A stretch of 64,000 nt of DNA from an uncultured Sediminibacterium sp. (GCF_946481145.1 NZ_CAMLMJ010000012.1:1-64000); one strand, 5' to 3'; counted from the first letter of the stretch, positions 24,337-33,793 are shown. Notes: a model not told the origin generated them from the sequence alone. Numbers and translations: made by a program.

Positions 24337-26889
24337 ATGAAAAGTAAAAGAGCAGTTGTAAGGTGGGTGTTGCCGGTTATACTGATGCTGTTTGGATTTA
24401 TGCAGGGTATGGCTCAAACTGTTATCACCGGAAAAGTGGTAGATGCGGTAAGCAAAACACCATTACAATATGTAAGCGTCGTATTTAAAGGAGGAAGAGG
24501 TACTGTTACGGATAGTCTTGGACAATTTACACTCCGTTCAAATGGTAATATCAATATCATTATTGCTTCTTATGTAGGATACCTGAATGTTCCAAAAACC
24601 ATTATTCCTGGGAAGGAGCAGACCATTGATTTCGAATTAGAAGTTGATCCTAAGTCCATCAATAACGTTACTGTATCAACCAATAAAAGAGCCAAATACA
24701 GAAACAAAAACAATCCGGCAGTAGACCTGATCAGGAGAGTGATTGATAATAAACCCCTGAACAGACCGGAAAAGTATGACTATGTTGAATACGACCAGTA
24801 CGAAAAACTGGAAGTCTCACTTAGTAGTGTACCAGAGAAACTGGCCAATAACCGAATGCTTCGTAAATACCAGTTTCTTTTTGAAAACAGGGATACGGTT
24901 AAACTGAAAGGAAAAACTTTGTTACCTGTTTATCTTGAAGAGAAACTAACCCAAAAGTATTATCGTAAAAAACCGGAAAAAACAAAGTCGATTGTAAGAG
25001 GAGAAAAAAAGGTGAATTACGGTGAATACATCGATAATGATGGTGTAAGCCAATACCTGAACAGGTTAATCATGGATGTAGATATCTATGATGATAATAT
25101 ACCATTATTCACCTATCAGTTCCTGAGTCCGATTGCAGATCTTTCCCCAACATTTTATATGTTCTATATCCGTGATACCATCACAGATGATAGCGGAAAG
25201 AAACTCATTAAAATGTATTTCACTCCAAGAAATACCAATGACCTCCTGTTTCGTGGTAATATGTATATCACATTAGATGGTAACTATGCGGTACAAAGGC
25301 TGGATATGTTCCTCAGTAAGAATGTAAACCTCAACTTTGTTCGGGAATTACATATCGATCTTGATTTTGAACAAAACCCGGATGGACGTTATCATTTAAG
25401 CAGAAGTAATGTAATGGCAGAAGCCGCTGCCACCAAAGGTGCAAGTGGAGGATTCTTTGGAGAAAGGACGGTTTCTTTTAAAAACTATAAAATCAATGAA
25501 GCAAAACCTGATACATTATACGACGGACCTTCATTGGTAAAAACTGATAAGGTAGATAAACTCCCTGATAGTTTCTGGGAGCAGAACAGGCATGATACAC
25601 TTAGTGGAACTGAATCGAAAATTTACTCCAATATTGATAGCCTGGAGAAAATGCCCTCATTCAGAAGAACCATGGCAATCGCAACTTTCTTATTTTCAGG
25701 GTATACTTCATTAGGGCCGGTAGAAATTGGTCCAGCCGCTGCATTCTATGGATTTAATCCCATAGAAGGTTTTAAACTAAGACTCGGTGGCCGAACTACA
25801 CCTAAACTGAGTAAACGTATTTATTTTGAAACCTATGGTGCATATGGCTTCAAAGATGAAAAGTTCAAATACTTTTTTGGAACTACCTATTCTTTGAACA
25901 ATAAATCAATTTATACGTTCCCGTTAAAATTTATCCGGGCCAGCTATCAGCATGATACAAAGATTCCTGGTCAGGAACTACAGTTTGTACAGGAGGATAA
26001 TTTCTTCCTTTCTTTTAAAAGAGGTAACAACGATAAATGGATTTACAACGACATATTCAAGTTAGAGTATGTTCATGAACTCCGGAACAGACTTTCCTAT
26101 ACACTTGCTTTTAAAAACTGGCGACATACTCCTGCTGGATCTATTATTTATAATAAAATAGTGAATGGTAATGTGGTGAATGTACCATCTATTAATACCT
26201 CAGAATTTTCTGCCCAATTGCGCTGGGCACCAAATGAGCAATTCTATCAGGGTAAAGTGTTCCGTATTCCTATCATTAATAAGTATCCCATTTTTACCTT
26301 GCGTTTTACAGCAGGTGTAAAAGGTGTATTTAAAAGCGAATACAATTACCAGAACATTAATCTGAGAGCAGAGAAAAGAGTATTCATGTCTCAGTTAGGA
26401 TATAGCGATGTAGTATTAGAAGGTGGATATACTTTCGGAACTGCACCATATCAGTTATTAACTGTGCATAGGGCTAACCAAACTTATGCATATCAACTGA
26501 ATTCTTATAACCTGATGAACTTCCAGGAATTTGTAAGTGATCGTTATGCTACTTTATTGGTAGATCACCATTTTAATGGTCTCATCTTTAACAGGATTCC
26601 TTTATTGCGTAAATTGAAACTAAGAGAGTTACTGTCGATGAAGATTATTTATGGAGGCATTAGCGATAAAAACAATCCCGATAAAAATCCGGATCTGATT
26701 AAGTTCCCTACCGCTGCAGGTGTGCCTACAACCTTCTCACTCAGCAAGAAACCATATATTGAAGGAAGTGTGGGTGTTGGTAATATCTTTAAACTTTTCA
26801 GGGTAGATCTGATCAGAAGATTTAATTATAAAGAAAATCCAAATATCAGTACATGGGGAGTAAGGGCACGATTTAAATTTGATTTCTGA
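24337..26889 (+). CDS. DUF5686 outer-membrane protein with carboxypeptidase-regulatory-like domain
   Basis: An 850-residue exported protein. The signal peptide (about 1-27, ending GMAQ) is followed by a CarboxypepD_reg-like beta-sandwich (about 30-115) and a long DUF5686 region. The C-terminal part has alternating strand patterns ending in WGVRARFKFDF, consistent with an outer-membrane barrel. The family is restricted largely to Bacteroidota and has no assigned function. It lies within the inositol-lipid cluster, 9 bases after GtrA and 32 bases before the CDP-alcohol phosphotransferase. A role in surface delivery of the lipid is possible but not shown. Confidence 0.88.
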   Translation: MKSKRAVVRWVLPVILMLFGFMQGMAQTVITGKVVDAVSKTPLQYVSVVFKGGRGTVTDSLGQFTLRSNGNINIIIASYVGYLNVPKTIIPGKEQTIDFELEVDPKSINNVTVSTNKRAKYRNKNNPAVDLIRRVIDNKPLNRPEKYDYVEYDQYEKLEVSLSSVPEKLANNRMLRKYQFLFENRDTVKLKGKTLLPVYLEEKLTQKYYRKKPEKTKSIVRGEKKVNYGEYIDNDGVSQYLNRLIMDVDIYDDNIPLFTYQFLSPIADLSPTFYMFYIRDTITDDSGKKLIKMYFTPRNTNDLLFRGNMYITLDGNYAVQRLDMFLSKNVNLNFVRELHIDLDFEQNPDGRYHLSRSNVMAEAAATKGASGGFFGERTVSFKNYKINEAKPDTLYDGPSLVKTDKVDKLPDSFWEQNRHDTLSGTESKIYSNIDSLEKMPSFRRTMAIATFLFSGYTSLGPVEIGPAAAFYGFNPIEGFKLRLGGRTTPKLSKRIYFETYGAYGFKDEKFKYFFGTTYSLNNKSIYTFPLKFIRASYQHDTKIPGQELQFVQEDNFFLSFKRGNNDKWIYNDIFKLEYVHELRNRLSYTLAFKNWRHTPAGSIIYNKIVNGNVVNVPSINTSEFSAQLRWAPNEQFYQGKVFRIPIINKYPIFTLRFTAGVKGVFKSEYNYQNINLRAEKRVFMSQLGYSDVVLEGGYTFGTAPYQLLTVHRANQTYAYQLNSYNLMNFQEFVSDRYATLLVDHHFNGLIFNRIPLLRKLKLRELLSMKIIYGGISDKNNPDKNPDLIKFPTAAGVPTTFSLSKKPYIEGSVGVGNIFKLFRVDLIRRFNYKENPNISTWGVRARFKFDF

Positions 26890-26921
26890 TTTAGTACTTA
26901 ATTTGCGTCATCAAATAAAGC

Positions 26922-28247
26922 ATGGAAAAAGTTCCTTTAAGAATTAAACTTCAAAAAGCCATTTATGTTGTTATCGACCCCTTCGTTAAGGGGTTGATTA
27001 AACTGGGCCTTACCCCTAATATGGTAACGCTTATTGGGTTTGTATTAAATATTGGTGTTGCTATAATATTTATTGAAGGGGGTGAAAGAGGCCACAGAGG
27101 CGATTTATCTTATGTTGGATGGGCTGGTGCATTGGTGCTATTTGCTGGTTTATTTGATATGCTTGATGGACAAGTAGCCCGTCTTGGGAAAATGAGTTCC
27201 TCTTTCGGTGCACTGTTCGATTCAGTATTAGACAGATATAGTGAATTGGTCATGTTCCTTGGTATTTGTTATTACTTAATTGCCCATCATTATTTCCTGA
27301 GCTCATTATTTGCATTTATTGCCATGATCGGGTCAATGATGGTCAGTTATACAAGGGCAAGAGCAGAAGGTTTGGGTATTGAATGTAAAGATGGATTAAT
27401 GCAACGTCCTGAGAGAGTTGTATTAATAGGTGTATCTGCAATTGCATGTGGTATAGCCGGTGAATATATTGGCGGCGACTGGAAATGGTATGTTAGTGGA
27501 ATAAAGTTTCATGTGCTTGAAACCATGTCAATCTTTACTCTTCCACTTACACTAATGGCTGTATTAACCAATATAACTGCAATTAATAGGTTACGTAGTT
27601 CAAAAAAAGCATTAGATGCAAAAGATGGACTAGTGAAAGCATCCCAAAAAATGGGAGCCCCTGCGTTGATCATTGCTATTGCCTCAATTTTTATGCTGGC
27701 ACCCCTTAGTGAAACAAAAGCACAGGGAGAAACACCAGGTGCTAATGCTCCAACCCACCGCACAGCTATTGAGCCTCAGGATACCTTCCCGGTGCCTAAG
27801 GGGAATAGTAAACAATTATTTTACCTGCAGCGAACTTCAAACACAAACACTATTGTTTGTGAACTGAGGTATAATAAACAGGGTGAAGTAGACGAAGATG
27901 ATCCTGTGCATGTATTTTGGATTCGTTATCCGGAAGGCGGACAGAAAAAGGAACTATCTTATATACAGCGTGTATTTGCCTATGGTATAAAATCACAGGC
28001 GGTCGGAAAGGATTCCTATAAAATACATTTTGTATCCTATAAAAAACGTCCGCTATACCTGATGCGTTCCCCAAAAGATAACCAGTTCAAGGTATATACT
28101 ACCATTAATAACCAGCAGGCAGTGCTTACACGTATTTTTATCAAGATTGATGGAGGTACTTTCTGGTCGCCGAATGTAGTGTATATGGAAATGAAAGGGA
28201 TAGACGAACAAACTGGTAAAGAAGTAATGCAAAGATTTAAACCCTGA
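26922..28247 (+). CDS. CDP-alcohol phosphotransferase (probable phosphatidylinositol-phosphate synthase) fused to DUF4833
   Basis: A 441-residue two-part protein. Residues 1-225 are a CDP-alcohol phosphatidyltransferase with the full signature D79-x2-D82-G83-x2-A86-R87-x8-G96-x3-D100-x3-D104 and about six membrane helices. With ino1 in the cluster, condensation of CDP-diacylglycerol with inositol phosphate is the likely reaction. Residues 244-269 (MGAPALIIAIASIFMLAP..KAQ) look exactly like a signal peptide, and residues 296-441 match DUF4833 (YLQRTSNTNTIV, DDPVHVFWIRY, IQRVFAYGI). This second half should face the periplasm. The join looks like an in-frame fusion of a formerly secreted protein; an internal start at 27651 is possible. 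One base separates it from the PAP2 gene. Confidence 0.88.
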   Translation: MEKVPLRIKLQKAIYVVIDPFVKGLIKLGLTPNMVTLIGFVLNIGVAIIFIEGGERGHRGDLSYVGWAGALVLFAGLFDMLDGQVARLGKMSSSFGALFDSVLDRYSELVMFLGICYYLIAHHYFLSSLFAFIAMIGSMMVSYTRARAEGLGIECKDGLMQRPERVVLIGVSAIACGIAGEYIGGDWKWYVSGIKFHVLETMSIFTLPLTLMAVLTNITAINRLRSSKKALDAKDGLVKASQKMGAPALIIAIASIFMLAPLSETKAQGETPGANAPTHRTAIEPQDTFPVPKGNSKQLFYLQRTSNTNTIVCELRYNKQGEVDEDDPVHVFWIRYPEGGQKKELSYIQRVFAYGIKSQAVGKDSYKIHFVSYKKRPLYLMRSPKDNQFKVYTTINNQQAVLTRIFIKIDGGTFWSPNVVYMEMKGIDEQTGKEVMQRFKP

Positions 28248-28248
28248 T

Positions 28249-29190
28249 ATGACAGGTAAGTCTACATTAAATGAGTCTTTTTTTTCGGTAAGGCATGTGC
28301 TGGCAACTACCCTGGCATCGCTGACTTATTTAGTACTTAGTTATTGGTTGATTGGTTATAAACAAGATCAGTTGACACTGGTGTTGTTATTTAATATTTG
28401 CTACTATCTCTCTCGAATAACCAGGAAATTTATTTTAGGGTTCTCCATTTTTATTATTTTCTGGATCATTTTCGATTTCATGAAAGCTTTCCCTAATTAT
28501 CAGTATCAACAGGTACATATTGGAGATTTATATACAACGGAGAAAAGCCTTTTCGGTATTAATGAACATGGTAAATTACTTACCCCGAATGAATTTTGGT
28601 TGGCTAATCACACAACATGGCTTGATATAACAACTGGTTTTTTCTACCTCAGTTGGGTGCCGGTACCATTAGGTTTTGCTGCTTTCCTTTTCTTTAAAAA
28701 CAGAAAATGGTTCTTACAGTTTTCACTTACTTTCTTATTGGTAAACATCATCGGCTTTATTATTTACTATGTGTATCCTGCCGCACCGCCATGGTATATC
28801 CAGGAATTTGGGTTTAATTTTCAAGCAAATACACCTGGTAATACTGCAGGTTTAGGCAGGTTTGATGCATACTTTAACGTACAGGTATTTGAATCGTTAT
28901 ATGCTAAAAGTTCAAATGTATTTGCGGCAATGCCATCATTGCATTCCGCATATCCTTTAGTCGTATTATTTTATGGATTGAAATTCCGGTTAAAGTGGAT
29001 CAATATCATTTTTGCAATGATTATGGTAGGAATTTGGTTCTCAGCAGTATATACGAGTCATCATTATGTGCTGGATGTATTAGCTGGTATTTTATGTGCA
29101 ATAACAGGAATAGCACTTTTTACCTGGCTTTCTGAAAAACAATCGTTTGTTAAACGGGCAATTGAAAAATACACGCTTAATATAAAGTAA
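28249..29190 (+). CDS. Aur1-like PAP2 family enzyme, probable inositol phosphorylceramide synthase
   Basis: A 313-residue membrane protein with about seven transmembrane segments and a PAP2-type active site facing the periplasm. Key motifs are YPAAPPWY (about 176-183), MPSLHSA (about 228-234, His232) and SHHYVLDVLAG (His272, Asp276). The combination of APPWY with PSLHS and HYxxD is the pattern of fungal Aur1 inositol phosphorylceramide synthase rather than of simple lipid phosphatases. In this cluster the likely reaction is transfer of phosphoinositol from phosphatidylinositol to ceramide (inference; Chitinophagaceae make sphingolipids). It starts one base after the fused CDP-alcohol phosphotransferase. 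Confidence 0.85.
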   Translation: MTGKSTLNESFFSVRHVLATTLASLTYLVLSYWLIGYKQDQLTLVLLFNICYYLSRITRKFILGFSIFIIFWIIFDFMKAFPNYQYQQVHIGDLYTTEKSLFGINEHGKLLTPNEFWLANHTTWLDITTGFFYLSWVPVPLGFAAFLFFKNRKWFLQFSLTFLLVNIIGFIIYYVYPAAPPWYIQEFGFNFQANTPGNTAGLGRFDAYFNVQVFESLYAKSSNVFAAMPSLHSAYPLVVLFYGLKFRLKWINIIFAMIMVGIWFSAVYTSHHYVLDVLAGILCAITGIALFTWLSEKQSFVKRAIEKYTLNIK

Positions 29191-29243
29191 TGCCCCCGGC
29201 TTTCATAACTTTTCTTTTATAATTATTTACGGATATTTGCGCA

Positions 29244-30479
29244 ATGGCAATTATTAAACCCTTTCGGGCATTACGTCCGCAACCACAGTTGGCTAAGCAA
29301 GTAGCCAGCAGACCCTACGATGTATTAAACAGTGCAGAAGCTAAAATAGAAGCACAAGGAAATCCAAGTTCTTTTCTGCATATCACCAAAAGCGAAATAG
29401 ATCTGTCAGACAGTATCGATATTCATGCTCAGGAAGTATATGAGCAAGCGAAAGCAAACCTGGATGCATTCATGAAGCGTGATGTGTTGTTTCGCGAATC
29501 AAAGCCTTGTTACTATATCTATCAATTAATAATGAACGGACGCTCGCAAACAGGACTTGTATGTGTGAGTAGTATTGATGATTATGAAAATGATATTATT
29601 CGTAAACATGAATTTACCCGTCCGGAAAAAGAGCAGGATCGTATAAATCATATCCGTATTTCCGGAGCACAAACAGGCAATGTTTTCCTGGCATACAGAA
29701 GTAACGCATCCATGGATGAATTAATTTCAAAGTGGAAAGAAACTAAGTCTCCCGTTTATGATTTTACTGCCGACGATGATATTCAACATACGATCTGGAT
29801 TGTAAATGATACGACTGTATGTGATCAGATTACCCAGATTTTTCAAGAACAAATACCCTATACCTATATTGCTGATGGTCACCATCGCGCCGCATCTGCA
29901 GCAAAAGTTCGTAAGGCATTAGGAACCAATGCAGGTCCTGAAGCGGATTATTTTCTTACCACATTGTTTCCTTCCAATCAGTTGCAAATAATGGATTACA
30001 ACAGGATTGTTAAGGACCTTAATGGGCTTTCAACCGCTGATTTCATCAAGGCATTGGAAAAGGATTTTGATGTTCAACTTAAGGGTGCCGATGCTGTTAA
30101 ACCAGCAACATTGCATGAGTTTGGCATGTATTTGGAAGGTAACTGGTATATATTAAATGCAAAACCGGGAACTTACGCTGATGATCCTATAGGTGTACTT
30201 GATGTAACCGTTTTACAAAATCATGTATTGGATAAAATATTAAACATAAAAGATCCAAGAACCGATATCAGAGTTGAATTTGTAGGGGGAATCAGAGGGT
30301 TATCTGAATTAGAGAAAAGAGTAAATAGTGGCGATTTTGCTGCAGCTTTTAGTTTATATCCGGTTACTATTGAACAACTTTTTGACATCTCAGATAGTGG
30401 TAATGTAATGCCACCCAAGAGTACCTGGTTTGAGCCAAAGTTGAGAGATGGTCTGCTTACCCACCTGATTGGTGAATAA
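29244..30479 (+). CDS. DUF1015 family protein
   Basis: A 411-residue cytoplasmic protein of the DUF1015 family, function unknown. The N-terminal IIKPFRALRPQPQLAKQVASRPYDVLN and the central YIADGHHRAASAAKV (about 207-221) are diagnostic; FSLYPVTIEQLFDISDSGNVMPPKSTWFEPKLRDGL is the usual C-terminus. In Bacteroidota this gene often follows serC and serA, pointing to serine metabolism, but here it follows the inositol-lipid cluster after 53 bases and precedes a TPR gene after 20 bases. Confidence 0.92.
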   Translation: MAIIKPFRALRPQPQLAKQVASRPYDVLNSAEAKIEAQGNPSSFLHITKSEIDLSDSIDIHAQEVYEQAKANLDAFMKRDVLFRESKPCYYIYQLIMNGRSQTGLVCVSSIDDYENDIIRKHEFTRPEKEQDRINHIRISGAQTGNVFLAYRSNASMDELISKWKETKSPVYDFTADDDIQHTIWIVNDTTVCDQITQIFQEQIPYTYIADGHHRAASAAKVRKALGTNAGPEADYFLTTLFPSNQLQIMDYNRIVKDLNGLSTADFIKALEKDFDVQLKGADAVKPATLHEFGMYLEGNWYILNAKPGTYADDPIGVLDVTVLQNHVLDKILNIKDPRTDIRVEFVGGIRGLSELEKRVNSGDFAAAFSLYPVTIEQLFDISDSGNVMPPKSTWFEPKLRDGLLTHLIGE

Positions 30480-30499
30480 ATTATTTTAAAAAGAGGGCT

Positions 30500-31501
30500 A
30501 TGCGTATTGTTATACTGTTTGTTTTTTTGCTTTCAAGCTGGAATTTAATGGCACAGGAACCTGGAAAAAAACTTCAGGAAACCGCCAAATCCATGCTGAT
30601 GCAGGGCGACTTTGAAAATGCTGTGGCCGTATTAGAATCAGCAGCAAAACAAGCTCCTGGTGATATTTCCATCCAGAAGGACCTTGCCTATGCCTGCTAC
30701 CTCAAACGCGATTTTGGCAAATCGATACAGGTCGGTAAAATTTTGGCAGAAAGGTCCGATGCCGATGAGCAGGTTTTTCAAATACTAGGGTTGTCATATA
30801 AAGCCATTGCTGCCTATAAAGAAGGAGCACGTTTGTATAAATCAGCCTTGAAAAAATTTCCAAACAGTACCATCATCTATAATGAGTATGGAGAGCTGCT
30901 GGCAATGGATAATGCAGTAAGTGAAGCAATTGAACAATGGGAAAAGGGTATTAAAGCAGATTTGAACTATAGTAGCAATTATTATAATGCCTGCATTTAC
31001 TATACAAAAACTAGTAATTGGTTGAAAGTAGCACTTTATGGGGAAATCTTTGTAAACCTGGAAAGTTTTACGGAAAGAACTGCCGAAGTAAAAAAGGCAC
31101 TGCTGAATGCATGGCAAAAAATGTTTTTACCAACGGTTGTGTCACAGTTATTGAAAAACAATTCTACTGCATTTGAAAAAGCTGTGTTGCAAACAATTGA
31201 AAAAATAGTTCCTTCAACAAGTGCAGGTTTTCAACCAGAAACAAGCACATCTATCCGCTCTAAATGGATGCTCGACTGGTTTAAAACTTATACAAATTAC
31301 CCTTTTGCACTTTTTGACCAGCAACAATATTTTATTCGGGAAAATATGTATGAAGCCTATAACCAATGGTTATTTACCGAATCTGTTAACCCAGATGCCT
31401 ATAAAATTTGGAAAGAAACCCACGCAAAGGAAGCAGCAGCATTTGAGGCTTACCAAAAAACAAGGTTATTTAAATTGCCTGCCGGGCAGTATTATTTCTA
31501 A
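30500..31501 (+). CDS. secreted tetratricopeptide-repeat protein
   Basis: A 333-residue exported protein. The signal peptide (about 1-18, ending LMAQ) is followed by TPR-like helix pairs, for example AKSMLMQGDFENAVAVLESAAKQAPGDISIQKDLAYACYLKRDFGKSIQV (about 28-77) and GLSYKAIAAYKEGARLYKSALKKFPNSTIIYNEYGELL (about 97-134). The C-terminal half is helical without clear repeats. It probably works as a periplasmic scaffold. It lies 20 bases after DUF1015 and is followed by a strong terminator, so it may end the transcript that begins at ino1. Confidence 0.8.
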   Translation: MRIVILFVFLLSSWNLMAQEPGKKLQETAKSMLMQGDFENAVAVLESAAKQAPGDISIQKDLAYACYLKRDFGKSIQVGKILAERSDADEQVFQILGLSYKAIAAYKEGARLYKSALKKFPNSTIIYNEYGELLAMDNAVSEAIEQWEKGIKADLNYSSNYYNACIYYTKTSNWLKVALYGEIFVNLESFTERTAEVKKALLNAWQKMFLPTVVSQLLKNNSTAFEKAVLQTIEKIVPSTSAGFQPETSTSIRSKWMLDWFKTYTNYPFALFDQQQYFIRENMYEAYNQWLFTESVNPDAYKIWKETHAKEAAAFEAYQKTRLFKLPAGQYYF

Positions 31502-31525
31502 ATAGGGGCACAAAATTGGCAAAGA

Positions 31526-31555
31526 AGCCTGTATCAAGCGATACGGGCTTTTTTA
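31526..31555 (+). terminator. intrinsic terminator after TPR gene
   Basis: 10-bp stem AGCCTGTATC/GATACGGGCT (one G-U pair) with an AAGC loop, then TTTTTTATTTG. Confidence 0.9.
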
Positions 31556-31597
31556 TTTGTTTGCTTTTACTTAAATTACTCTTATAAACTAACTACC

Positions 31598-31873
31598 ATG
31601 GAGAATCAAAAAGATGAAAGACTTTGGCGAATTGCCAAAAAACGGGCCTCCTTTAAAAGAAACCTATACGGATATATTGTTATTGTAGCTTTTTTGTGGG
31701 CCATTTGGTGGTTAACCTATGGGAAGGAGCATGGATTTAAAGGCAATATATGGCCAATTTGGGTGATGTTGGGTTGGGGTATAGCTTTGGGCTTCCAATA
31801 TTTTAATGCATACAATGGTAGTGTAACAGATATTGCCGAAGAGGAATACGAAAGATTGAAAAAGAAGGAATGA
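31598..31873 (+). CDS. 2TM domain protein
   Basis: A 91-residue membrane protein with two transmembrane segments (about 24-41 and 51-70), a basic N-terminus (RIAKKRASFKRNLYGY) and an acidic/basic C-terminal helix ending EEEYERLKKKE. This matches the 2TM domain family, sometimes found attached to or next to histidine kinases; here the copy is free-standing. Function unknown. It precedes the acyl-CoA ligase by 42 bases and may be co-transcribed. Confidence 0.85.
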   Translation: MENQKDERLWRIAKKRASFKRNLYGYIVIVAFLWAIWWLTYGKEHGFKGNIWPIWVMLGWGIALGFQYFNAYNGSVTDIAEEEYERLKKKE

Positions 31874-31915
31874 TTATCAGGGTTTGATTTTTGAACTTTA
31901 TTGAAAGATTGCCAT

Positions 31916-33700
31916 ATGACTGTAAAACGACTTTTTGATTGTCTTGAACACCAGGCAAAGCATTTTCCTAAAAAAGATATGCTTGCAGCCAAAGAAAATG
32001 GCGAATGGGTTTCTTATAGCACTGAGCAGGTAACTGATATCGTAAATAAGTTTAGTGCAGGGTTATTGCAATTGGGTGTAAATGCTGGCGCTATGACACC
32101 CGAATCGAGTCATAAAATTGCTATTATCAGTAATAACAGACCAGAGTGGATATTTACCGACCTGGCTGTTCAGCAAATCGGCGCAATTTTAATTCCTGTA
32201 TATCCTACTACCAGTTCACATGAATTGGAGTTTATTCTTAATGACGCCAATGTTCAATACCTTTTTGTAAGCAACGCTGAATTACTTGAAAAAGCGAAAG
32301 CAGTAAAAGAGAAAGTACCTTCTATAAAAGACATTTATACTTTTGAGAAATTAGAAGGGGCAAAATATTGGAAAGAAGTTACAGCGTTGGCAAATCCCGA
32401 GCTAATCGCTAAGGTAAAATCAATAAGTGCGTCAATTCCTGTTTCGCATCTTGCTACAATAATTTATACCTCAGGAACAACAGGTACGCCAAAAGGGGTG
32501 ATGTTGAGTCATAAAAATATTTATTCAAACCTTCAGTTTTCAAAAGAGAGTTTTCCTTTTAATGATGCGCCAGACTCAAAAGTATTAAGCTTCTTGCCGC
32601 TAAACCATATTTTTGAAAAAACAGTTACCTATATCTATTTATACAGTGGTATTAGTATTTATTATGCTGAAAGCCTTGAAACCATTGGAGATAATTTGCG
32701 TGAAATAAAACCAGATGGATTTACCACTGTACCACGACTTCTGGAGAAAGTATTTGAACGGATTATGCTCAAAGGAAACGAGCTGACTGGAATCAAACGC
32801 AAACTGTTTTTTTGGGCAGTAGCACTCGGTGAAAGATATGATAACTTAAAAAGCGGTGGATTATGGTATAATATCCAATTGTCGATCGCCAATAAACTTA
32901 TTTTCAATAAATGGCGGGAAGCTTTAGGTGGAAATGTATCATTTATTGTAACAGGTGGAGCCGCTTGTCAGGTAAAATTGTTGCGCATTTTCAATGCTGC
33001 AAGAATACCCGTGTATGAGGGCTATGGACCAACAGAAAACAGTCCGGTGATTAGTGTAAACAGACAAGCGAAAGGGCTAACCAAATTCGGAACCGTAGGT
33101 CCGGTAATCAATGGTGTAACCTTGCGACTCGCTGAAGACGGAGAAATTTGTGTATCAGGTCCCTGTGTGATGGAAGGCTATTATAAAAGACCCGATCTTA
33201 CAGCCGAAACAGTTATCGACGGCTGGCTACATACAGGTGATATTGGTGTAATCGAAGACGGCAAATTTTTAAAAATTACCGACCGCAAAAAAGAATTATT
33301 TAAAACAAGTGGTGGTAAATATGTAGCACCACAACCCATTGAAAACAAACTAAAAGAAAGTGCCTTTATTGAACAGGTAATGGTCGTTGGTTCTGAAAGA
33401 AAATTCGTAGGTGCATTAATTGTTCCGGCCTTTGTTACCCTAAAAGAATGGATGAAAGAAAAGGGTATTAATTATACAACAAACGAAGATACCATACATC
33501 ATCCCCGTGTTTTGGAATTATACCGGGAAATCGTAGAGAGCTATAATGCTAATTTTAACCATGTAGAGCAAATTAAAAAGTTTGAATTACTACCACAGGA
33601 ATGGACAATAGATACCGGAGAAATGACACCGAAGCTTAGCTTAAAAAGAAAAGTAGTCATGGAAAAGTTCAAAACTGCTATAGAACATATCTATTCCTGA
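31916..33700 (+). CDS. long-chain fatty acyl-CoA synthetase (AMP-binding enzyme)
   Basis: A 594-residue adenylate-forming enzyme; the ATG at 31916 is preferred to a TTG at 31901. Motifs in order: IIYTSGTTGTPKGVMLSH (AMP/ATP P-loop, about 183-200), YEGYGPTENSPV (about 369-380), GWLHTGDIGVIEDGKFLKITDRKKELFKTSGGKYVAP (about 438-474). The length and the TDRKKELFKTSGGKYVAP segment fit the FAA1/long-chain subgroup that activates fatty acids to acyl-CoA for degradation or lipid remodelling. Probably a peripheral membrane or cytoplasmic enzyme. Confidence 0.92.
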   Translation: MTVKRLFDCLEHQAKHFPKKDMLAAKENGEWVSYSTEQVTDIVNKFSAGLLQLGVNAGAMTPESSHKIAIISNNRPEWIFTDLAVQQIGAILIPVYPTTSSHELEFILNDANVQYLFVSNAELLEKAKAVKEKVPSIKDIYTFEKLEGAKYWKEVTALANPELIAKVKSISASIPVSHLATIIYTSGTTGTPKGVMLSHKNIYSNLQFSKESFPFNDAPDSKVLSFLPLNHIFEKTVTYIYLYSGISIYYAESLETIGDNLREIKPDGFTTVPRLLEKVFERIMLKGNELTGIKRKLFFWAVALGERYDNLKSGGLWYNIQLSIANKLIFNKWREALGGNVSFIVTGGAACQVKLLRIFNAARIPVYEGYGPTENSPVISVNRQAKGLTKFGTVGPVINGVTLRLAEDGEICVSGPCVMEGYYKRPDLTAETVIDGWLHTGDIGVIEDGKFLKITDRKKELFKTSGGKYVAPQPIENKLKESAFIEQVMVVGSERKFVGALIVPAFVTLKEWMKEKGINYTTNEDTIHHPRVLELYREIVESYNANFNHVEQIKKFELLPQEWTIDTGEMTPKLSLKRKVVMEKFKTAIEHIYS

Positions 33701-33793
33701 TATACTTTTACGACTTAAACTTCGCGATTGATCCCCGATTTAGAGGGGTCATGTTTGACGATATATTGTCCTTTTTAAATAAAGTTGTGCCCA

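Noticed and set aside
33728..33750. GATCCCC...GGGGTC hairpin before the first PAS kinase.
   Set aside because: The stem is short with a bulge and lacks a U run; weak as a terminator.
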